Positions 6,749 to 11,629 of a stretch of DNA of 11,629 nt are shown one piece after another. The DNA is from an uncultured Prevotella sp. (GTDB lineage Bacteria; Bacteroidota; Bacteroidia; Bacteroidales; Bacteroidaceae): the NCBI GenBank assembly GCA_900553465.1, contig USDT01000050.1:1-11629 (forward strand), written 5' to 3'. Every line of letters begins with the position of its first letter. Position 1 is the first letter of the stretch. A model generated the notes under the pieces. The model worked only from the letters and a program-made list of their open reading frames with translations, did not search any database and was not told the origin of the DNA. Position numbers and translations under genes: made by a program.

Positions 6749-7522
6749 ATGATTGAATTCGGAATAAAAGATGTAGTGGATATTGTTCTTGTGGCGCTGA
6801 TACTCTATTATGTGTACCGCCTCATGAAGGAGAGCCGTTCGCTCAATGTGTTCATCGGCATCATCGTGTTCGTGATAGTGTGGCTCTTTGTGAGTCAGGT
6901 GCTTGAGATGCGTCTTCTCGGTTCTATTATGGACAAGCTGGTGAGCGTCGGTGTCATCGGTCTCATAGTGCTTTTCCAGGAAGAGATACGCAAGTTTCTT
7001 TATACACTCGGCACGCACCGCCGTTTCCAGATCATCACCCGGTTCTTTGCTTCGGGCGGAACATCGAGGGATGCTGAGGCCGACAAGGAGACAATCATGC
7101 CCATTGTGATGGCGTGTATCGACATGGCGAGAGGGAAGGTCGGTGCGCTCATTGTGATAGAACGTACCATCAGGCTCGACGACATCGTGGAGACGGGCGA
7201 CCTGATAGACGCCAACATAAACCAGAGACTCATCGAAAACATATTCTTCAAGAACTCGCCGCTGCACGACGGAGCCATGATCATCTCGAAAAAACGTATC
7301 CGTGCCGCCGGATGCATATTGCCCGTGTCGCACAGTCACGACATACCGAAGGAACTGGGACTGCGCCACCGTGCCGCACTCGGCATATCGCAGGGCAGCG
7401 ATGCCATAGCCGTGGTGGTATCGGAAGAGACGGGCCGCATATCCGTAGCAATAAAAGGCGACTTCAGGCTGCGCCTCTCTGCAGAGGAACTTGAAAGTCT
7501 GCTCACACGTGAGATGAACTGA
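6749..7522 (+). CDS. cdaA: Membrane diadenylate cyclase CdaA (c-di-AMP synthase)
   Basis: CdaA (also called DacA) condenses two ATP into cyclic di-AMP, a second messenger tied to osmotic balance and cell-wall homeostasis in other bacteria. The 257-residue protein begins with hydrophobic segments at about 9-24, 33-49 and 62-77, fitting the usual three-helix membrane anchor. The diadenylate cyclase domain covers about 95-240. It carries Leu-His-Asp-Gly-Ala (Asp174-Gly175-Ala176, the catalytic motif), Arg-His-Arg (206-208) and Ser-Glu-Glu (225-227), so it appears active. The length matches the family. It follows folP by 45 bp with no promoter box between them, so both are likely one transcript. 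The folP-cdaA order is, to my knowledge, common in Bacteroidetes, in contrast to the cdaA-cdaR-glmM cluster of Firmicutes. No cdaR or glmM is visible here. Confidence 0.95.
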   Translation: MIEFGIKDVVDIVLVALILYYVYRLMKESRSLNVFIGIIVFVIVWLFVSQVLEMRLLGSIMDKLVSVGVIGLIVLFQEEIRKFLYTLGTHRRFQIITRFFASGGTSRDAEADKETIMPIVMACIDMARGKVGALIVIERTIRLDDIVETGDLIDANINQRLIENIFFKNSPLHDGAMIISKKRIRAAGCILPVSHSHDIPKELGLRHRAALGISQGSDAIAVVVSEETGRISVAIKGDFRLRLSAEELESLLTREMN

Positions 7523-7602
7523 TCGTCTGGCAGAACAGGCCGTACGGAATGTGTGCGGCAATCTGTAAGCAATACGGTGACATAATAAGATGACATAAAA
7601 AA

Positions 7603-7636
7603 GTGCGTCCGCAACTTCATGGAGTTGCGGACGCAC
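7603..7636 (-). terminator. Strong intrinsic terminator of the GH78-like gene
   Basis: GTGCGTCCGCAACT (7603-7616) and AGTTGCGGACGCAC (7623-7636) form a perfect 14-bp GC-rich stem with a 6-nt loop. On the minus strand it is followed at once by six T (7602-7597), the classic Rho-independent layout, about 68 bp beyond the GH78-like stop. On the plus strand no T-run follows, but the stem may still help stop cdaA transcripts arriving from the other side. Confidence 0.88.
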
Positions 7637-7703
7637 GTCGTAATATAACACAACCGGATGGGCCGGATATCGCTGAATACAGGTTCCTTCCCCTCTGAGA
7701 GAC

Positions 7704-10319
7704 TTATCTTACTATGAATTTTCTGCCGTCAGAGATATAAATTCCGTCAGCAAGACTGTCTTTGTTGACTGATATACCGGAAAGGGTGAACATCCTGTCG
7801 TCGGCTTTCTCGGTTTCAGGATTGGAGATGCCGCTGCTGACAGGGCCTTTGTCAAAGTATATGGCGTTGATTACGGCATTGTCGCCACGAAGATTGTTGC
7901 AGAGAATACGCACTGACCTGTCATACGTGAAGACAAAATACACACCTCCGTTGAGGTCGGATACGCGTGTGGAAGGTGCGATGATGTGGCCTGTCTCTAT
8001 GTCGAAGAGGTCTATCATGAGTTCACGTCCGCCTTTGTCACAGTCAGCTACATATACTGCCACGGTGTACGGACTGTTCTGTTTCACCTTTATGTCGGCC
8101 GGACACATTTGCACTCCGCCTGAGAAATAGCATCCGAAAGCCTTGCGTGCACCGGGTTCGTCCGATACGGGAATCATCGCTTTGGGATCTATCGGAGTGA
8201 TGATTGTCGAGCGATGCTGGCCTATTGTCTCCTTGCCGAAGTCGAATGTGACTGATTCCACGTAGTCGGGGAGTTTCACAAGATCCTGTTTCTCCGGTCC
8301 GCCGCCCACAATGAGGTAGCCGTCCTTGCCGTATTTTTTGAACCATTCGCCCTGTGTCTCGTGGTCGGTTCTTATGTCTGTTATCACATACTTGAATTCT
8401 TCGTCAGGCAGTTGTCTGCATTCTCCGGAGTAATATGCTCTGATGCAGTGGGTGCCTTCTGCGAGATTGTCTATATATACAAAGTCTTCGTCCTCGGACA
8501 TGGTGCCGATGGCCTTTCCGTTCAGTTCTATCCGGTCTATCTTCATGCCTTCCTTGGGAATGGCCAGCATGGCTTTTGTTCCTGCGGGAACAGTGAGAGT
8601 GTCGAGTCCTGTTTTCATGTTGAAGCTGGCTTTTATTGGCCCGTAGGGCGTGTTGACCTGTCCTGACACGCGTGTGGCCACGCCTTCAAAATGCGGTTTT
8701 ACCTCAAACGTCTTGAATCCCGGTGATGTCGGCTTGATGCCGAGCATCTCTCTTGTGAGCCATGCGGTGACTCCCGAACCCCATGGGTGGGCAAGGCTGG
8801 TGTATGTAGTCTGTGTGTATGGTATCGGTCCGTTTGTTCCGACAATATCGTTCCAGCACGGACGGTACACCTCGAGGAAGCATGTGGCGCCGTATTCTAT
8901 CTGTCCGCCCCATTCATCCAGAATTGCCGCGAACGCATCGTCGTAGTGTCCGGCCTTTGCCATGGCGTTGATCACCATGTATTCGTTGAAGGGCGAGTAG
9001 GAGAGTCTTTGCAGACGATCTTTGAAGTCGGGGTGGTAGAGGTCCTGAAGATCGGCAAGCAGGTCGGCATTTATGGCGTCGGCCGAGGAGTGCATGCCCA
9101 TGCTTTCGATGTTGCCGGGCATTTTTGTGAACAGAGTTGTCTTGGCCCTGGCCCACTTGTCGTAGGTGTCGGCCTTGTCGTTCTCACCTATTGTCCTCAG
9201 TGCTTTTGCAAAATGCTTCCATGCTCCGATGGCAAGCATCTTGTATGCCAGTTTGTTTTCGTTTATGTTAGGATTGTCGAAACCTCTTCCGGTGCGCTCT
9301 CCCCATCCGAAGAACTCAAGGTTTGACGGACTGTCAAAAATGCTCCATGCGTGGCTTAGGCGTTTCTCTGCCATGGGGATGAGACTCTTGAAACCTTCTG
9401 TGTCGCCGGAATGCATGTAATAGTCGATGAGGCTTTCAACCCAATACAGTTCGTAGCTCTCGATGTTATTGGGGTGTGAGTCGGTCCAATGTAGATTTTT
9501 CAACACTGCGTCATAGTTGGAAAATGCCACGAGTGAAGCTGCCTGTGCAGGCCATGCGTCGCCGGTCCATGAGAAGCGGTCGCCTCTTTCAAGGAGTATT
9601 GCGCCGAAACAGTCCTCACGAAGATTTGCTTTCACGGTCCATGCTCCCACATACCATATTTTGTTTATCAGCGGATTGTCACAGTCGAACGAGCCGGTAT
9701 AGTTTGTCGGTTTCACCTGACTGACAGCGCGTACGGATGTTATCGTGAACGGTGACTTGAAGTTTTTGACATAAATGAAACCATATCTCACGCCTTCATA
9801 CAGTTCGGAATTGAGTTCCAGTCTGTATGTGTTGCCATACTTGACAGGTGTGCGTGTCTTGTTGATAATCTCCGGAACATTGTACTCACTGATGCCAAAC
9901 TCCACCTCACCGTTCATGTCCGGACTGTCAATTTCGATCCATGCGGGCAATTCTGCGCCCAGATCGAAGCGGATGACACAGTTGCCTTTGATGTCTATGT
10001 CGCATGTCTCGCTGCTTATTGTTGTCAGTCCGCTGACGTTGTCGGCCCCGGATGTGGCTACGGCGCTTTGCGGATGGGTGATGAAAATCTGCAACGGATC
10101 GCTCGCTTTGGGATTGTCCCATACATAATTTACCAGCGGATCGGGTGAGTCGATGACTGTCGGGCCCGACAGCGCACCACCGTTTATATACTCGTAAGGC
10201 TGTTGTATGGGTGAGCGTCTTGAGATGATCCCGTCGTCAGAAAGAGGTTCACCGGCAGGCAATACGGCCGGCATGAAGCATACAGATGCGAGGGTCAGGA
10301 GTTTAAAATAGGTTTTCAT
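7704..10319 (-). CDS. Secreted GH78-like alpha-L-rhamnosidase
   Basis: This 871-residue protein probably removes terminal alpha-L-rhamnose from plant or microbial glycans. Residues 1-22 are a Sec signal peptide. A beta-sandwich (about 60-200) precedes the (alpha/alpha)6 barrel (about 215-540), which shows Leu-Leu-Glu-Arg-Gly-Asp-Arg-Phe-Ser-Trp-Thr-Gly-Asp at 242-254 (GH78 acid motif region, Glu244 and Asp254) and Phe-Leu-Glu-Val-Tyr-Arg-Pro at 481-487 with Glu483. Ser-Leu-Ala-His-Pro-Trp-Gly-Ser-Gly (508-516) and the Leu-Gly-Ile-Lys-Pro-Thr run are typical of the barrel end. A C-terminal beta-domain (about 540-630), a further beta-rich module beginning near Thr-Gln-Gly-Glu-Trp (655-659) and ending about 823, and a 30-residue tail follow. 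The catalytic segment departs from the commonest GH78 form, so other substrates remain possible. It is divergent from an AraC-type regulator, its probable controller. Confidence 0.85.
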   Translation of the reverse strand: MKTYFKLLTLASVCFMPAVLPAGEPLSDDGIISRRSPIQQPYEYINGGALSGPTVIDSPDPLVNYVWDNPKASDPLQIFITHPQSAVATSGADNVSGLTTISSETCDIDIKGNCVIRFDLGAELPAWIEIDSPDMNGEVEFGISEYNVPEIINKTRTPVKYGNTYRLELNSELYEGVRYGFIYVKNFKSPFTITSVRAVSQVKPTNYTGSFDCDNPLINKIWYVGAWTVKANLREDCFGAILLERGDRFSWTGDAWPAQAASLVAFSNYDAVLKNLHWTDSHPNNIESYELYWVESLIDYYMHSGDTEGFKSLIPMAEKRLSHAWSIFDSPSNLEFFGWGERTGRGFDNPNINENKLAYKMLAIGAWKHFAKALRTIGENDKADTYDKWARAKTTLFTKMPGNIESMGMHSSADAINADLLADLQDLYHPDFKDRLQRLSYSPFNEYMVINAMAKAGHYDDAFAAILDEWGGQIEYGATCFLEVYRPCWNDIVGTNGPIPYTQTTYTSLAHPWGSGVTAWLTREMLGIKPTSPGFKTFEVKPHFEGVATRVSGQVNTPYGPIKASFNMKTGLDTLTVPAGTKAMLAIPKEGMKIDRIELNGKAIGTMSEDEDFVYIDNLAEGTHCIRAYYSGECRQLPDEEFKYVITDIRTDHETQGEWFKKYGKDGYLIVGGGPEKQDLVKLPDYVESVTFDFGKETIGQHRSTIITPIDPKAMIPVSDEPGARKAFGCYFSGGVQMCPADIKVKQNSPYTVAVYVADCDKGGRELMIDLFDIETGHIIAPSTRVSDLNGGVYFVFTYDRSVRILCNNLRGDNAVINAIYFDKGPVSSGISNPETEKADDRMFTLSGISVNKDSLADGIYISDGRKFIVR

Positions 10320-10355
10320 ATCTCTTTAATTCATTTTTTGACAACTTAGTGAAAA

Positions 10356-10363
10356 CAAATGTA
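10356..10363 (-). promoter_or_regulatory. -7 promoter box of the GH78-like gene
   Basis: On the minus strand this reads TACATTTG, an exact TAnnTTTG match, 37 bp before the start codon. No proper TTTG lies 18-20 bp upstream; the best is TTTC at 10386-10389. A weak -33 box suits a promoter that needs an activator. Confidence 0.5.
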
Positions 10364-10387
10364 GCTTTTATTATTCGGGTATGAAGA

Positions 10388-10404
10388 AAATAATTGATTT
10401 ATTT
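10388..10404. promoter_or_regulatory. Inverted repeat AAATAA-N5-TTATTT between divergent promoters
   Basis: Arms at 10388-10393 and 10399-10404 are exact inverses. The repeat lies midway between the two -7 boxes, near the expected -33 zone of the GH78-like promoter. It could be a regulator site, but the region is AT-rich and such repeats arise by chance. Confidence 0.25.
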
Positions 10405-10413
10405 ATGTAATAT

Positions 10414-10444
10414 TTTGACATATGGATAAATAATCCTACATTTG
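10414..10444 (+). promoter_or_regulatory. Promoter of the AraC-family gene with GGAT-N5-ATCC inside
   Basis: TTTG (10414-10417) and TACATTTG (10437-10444) are 19 bp apart, an excellent Bacteroides-type promoter. The spacer contains GGATAAATAATCC (10424-10436), whose ends GGAT and ATCC are exact inverses. A protein bound there would block polymerase, so self-repression is a reasonable guess. The last base of the -7 box is the G of a GTG that could otherwise be taken as the gene start, which rules that start out for this transcript. Confidence 0.72.
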
Positions 10445-10467
10445 TGTGTTTCCTTGTAAAAACGGGT

Positions 10468-11340
10468 ATGATATATTTTGAATATCTGATAGCTAACGAC
10501 CGTGACTATCGCTGGGGACTGGTGACTACAACTGTCGGAGTGCAGGAGATAGGCCCCGGTGCGGTTTATCCTGTAAGAGAACACCCGGATGCCTACATGT
10601 TTTCCACAAAGAAAGACAGAATATTGCAGGAGTTTGTTTTTCTTTACATATATGAAGGCAGCGGCTGGTTTGCCTCTGCGCACTGCAAGAAGACAAGGGT
10701 AAAGGCGGGAGATATGTGCCTTATCTTCCCAAACGAATGGCACAGTTATGCTCCGGATAAGGAAACAGGATGGGCGGAAGCATGGATAGGATGTAAGGGA
10801 ACAATACCGCAGCAATGGATTGACAACGGTTTCTTTACGCCCGACAATGCTGTGTTGAACATCGGAATGAACAATCAGTTGCTGGATTATTTCAACAGGG
10901 CATACGAGGTGGCGAGACAGCAGAGTCCGGCTTATCAGCAGATGCTTGCGGGATATGTAGGTATGATAAGCAGCACCGTCTATTCGGCATGCAGGGGATT
11001 GCCTTACAAATGCAGCCCTGTTATAAAAAACATCAACAGGGCAAAGAGATTCATGCACGATAATATCTGCGAGAATATTTCCATGGAAGAGGTTGCACGG
11101 TATGTTGGCATAGGCTATTCGAAGTTCAGAAAGGACTTCAAGCAGATAACAGGACTGTCGCCCAACCAGTATTTCATAGAGATGAAACTTGAGCGGAGCA
11201 AGACCATGCTTCTCAATGAAGAGATATCCTGCAAAGAGGTGGCGTTCAGTCTTGGATTTGATTCTCCGCCTTATTTCACAAAGGTTTTCCGTAGCCACAC
11301 GGGGCTTACTCCGCAGGAATTCCGCAACCGTCATTTATGA
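10468..11340 (+). CDS. AraC-family transcriptional regulator
   Basis: The protein has 290 residues counted from the ATG at 10468. An in-frame GTG at 10444 would add eight residues, but it overlaps the -7 box and should not be transcribed, so the ATG is preferred. The N-terminal half (about 1-125) looks like an AraC-type cupin sugar-sensing domain: a Gly-rich turn, then Lys-Ala-Gly-Asp-Met-Cys-Leu-Ile-Phe-Pro, Glu-Trp-His-Ser-Tyr and Gly-Trp-Ala-Glu-Ala-Trp-Ile. The C-terminal 100 residues are a standard double helix-turn-helix: the first runs from Met-Glu-Glu-Val-Ala to Ser-Pro-Asn-Gln-Tyr, the second from Cys-Lys-Glu-Val-Ala-Phe through Gly-Phe-Asp-Ser to Thr-Pro-Gln-Glu-Phe. It is divergent from the GH78-like gene across 148 bp and most likely activates it in response to rhamnose or a rhamnose-containing sugar. 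The ligand is inferred from the neighbour only. Confidence 0.92.
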   Translation: MIYFEYLIANDRDYRWGLVTTTVGVQEIGPGAVYPVREHPDAYMFSTKKDRILQEFVFLYIYEGSGWFASAHCKKTRVKAGDMCLIFPNEWHSYAPDKETGWAEAWIGCKGTIPQQWIDNGFFTPDNAVLNIGMNNQLLDYFNRAYEVARQQSPAYQQMLAGYVGMISSTVYSACRGLPYKCSPVIKNINRAKRFMHDNICENISMEEVARYVGIGYSKFRKDFKQITGLSPNQYFIEMKLERSKTMLLNEEISCKEVAFSLGFDSPPYFTKVFRSHTGLTPQEFRNRHL

Positions 11341-11510
11341 AAGAACGCTTGTCCGGGATATGTGGAAATTCGGTGGAGACAGGTTTTATACGTGAGGCAT
11401 CGCGGAATGAAGAGAACATAACGGACAATGCGCGGCGTTATGAACTGCTGTCGCACATCTGTCCGCGTAACAACATATTCATGTTACCATAACCAGTAAA
11501 TCCTCACCGC

Positions 11511-11530
11511 GGGAAAGACGCATGTTTCCC
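11511..11530. repeat. Hairpin GGGAAA-N8-TTTCCC
   Basis: A six-base perfect inverted repeat with an 8-nt loop lies 170 bp downstream of the AraC-family gene. No T-run follows on either strand, so it is not a convincing terminator. Confidence 0.35.
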
Positions 11531-11564
11531 ACGTGTCTAATCAAGCCTCATTTCAGCGTTTTTT

Positions 11565-11610
11565 AAGAAAACTTGGACGGCGGACTTACAGTTTTTCTTG
11601 ACTTTTTTTT
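11565..11610 (+). terminator. Possible weak terminator after the AraC-family gene
   Basis: AAGAAAACT (11565-11573) pairs with AGTTTTTCTT (11590-11599) with one bulged T and a 16-nt loop, and eight T (11603-11610) follow. The stem is AT-rich and the loop long, so the call is weak. The rest of 11341-11629 shows no gene. A TTTG at 11608-11611 could be the -33 box of a gene beginning beyond the window. Confidence 0.3.
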
Positions 11611-11629
11611 GACAAAATAAAATCGCAAA

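Noticed and set aside
6729..6750. Nine-base direct repeat AACGGCAAT before and at the cdaA start
   Set aside because: Short, single pair, with no promoter or structure attached; probably chance or a small local duplication.
6740..7651. A 303-codon open frame on the minus strand
   Set aside because: Antisense shadow of cdaA that also runs through the terminator hairpin; no domain seen.
10444..10467. GTG start adding eight residues to the AraC-family protein
   Set aside because: The GTG overlaps the -7 box, so it would lie upstream of the transcription start.
10399..11334. A 311-codon open frame on the minus strand
   Set aside because: Antisense shadow of the AraC-family gene; the plus-strand product has both helix-turn-helix motifs intact.

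Overview
The window looks like chromosomal DNA of a gut-type member of the Bacteroidales. The reasons are promoter boxes of the Bacteroides form (TTTG about 18-19 bp upstream of TAnnTTTG), start codons without clear Shine-Dalgarno sequences, a DUF5723-like barrel protein beside a lipoprotein, secreted GH3 and GH78-like glycosidases, and a folP-cdaA pair. Some details (the FolP variant, the short C-terminal tail on the GH78-like enzyme) remind me of Prevotellaceae or Muribaculaceae, but the family cannot be fixed from this sequence alone. I see no rRNA, tRNA, CRISPR array, transposase, phage gene or defence system.

Layout. Positions 17-2564 (minus strand) hold a two-gene envelope operon: a 591-residue lipoprotein of no recognised family, then a DUF5723-like outer-membrane protein that ends early. 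A gene-poor stretch of about 800 bp (2565-3370) holds divergent promoter candidates and a repeat-like segment with a 14-bp perfect palindrome, TGCATA hairpins and evenly spaced AGGCT motifs. At 3371-5680 (plus) is a periplasmic GH3 beta-glycosidase. At 5849-7522 (plus) folP (dihydropteroate synthase) and cdaA (membrane diadenylate cyclase) probably form an operon behind a good promoter. A 14-bp perfect-stem terminator at 7603-7636 ends the convergent minus-strand gene 7704-10319, a five-part GH78-like alpha-L-rhamnosidase candidate. Divergent from it, across a 148-bp control region, an AraC-family regulator runs from 10468 to 11340. The last 289 bp are non-coding, with a weak hairpin plus T-run.

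How the parts fit. The GH78-like enzyme and the AraC regulator look like a small sugar-utilisation unit in which the regulator controls the enzyme and possibly itself. The GH3 enzyme is another glycan-degrading gene with no transporter or regulator of its own here. folP and cdaA are housekeeping genes (folate and c-di-AMP synthesis). The points most worth a second look are the FolP variant that lacks the usual His-Met-Arg/Gln-Gly segment, the repeat-like intergenic element, the truncated DUF5723-like gene, and the symmetric promoter/operator layout of the divergent region. I did not find clear evidence of a wholly new biological system.
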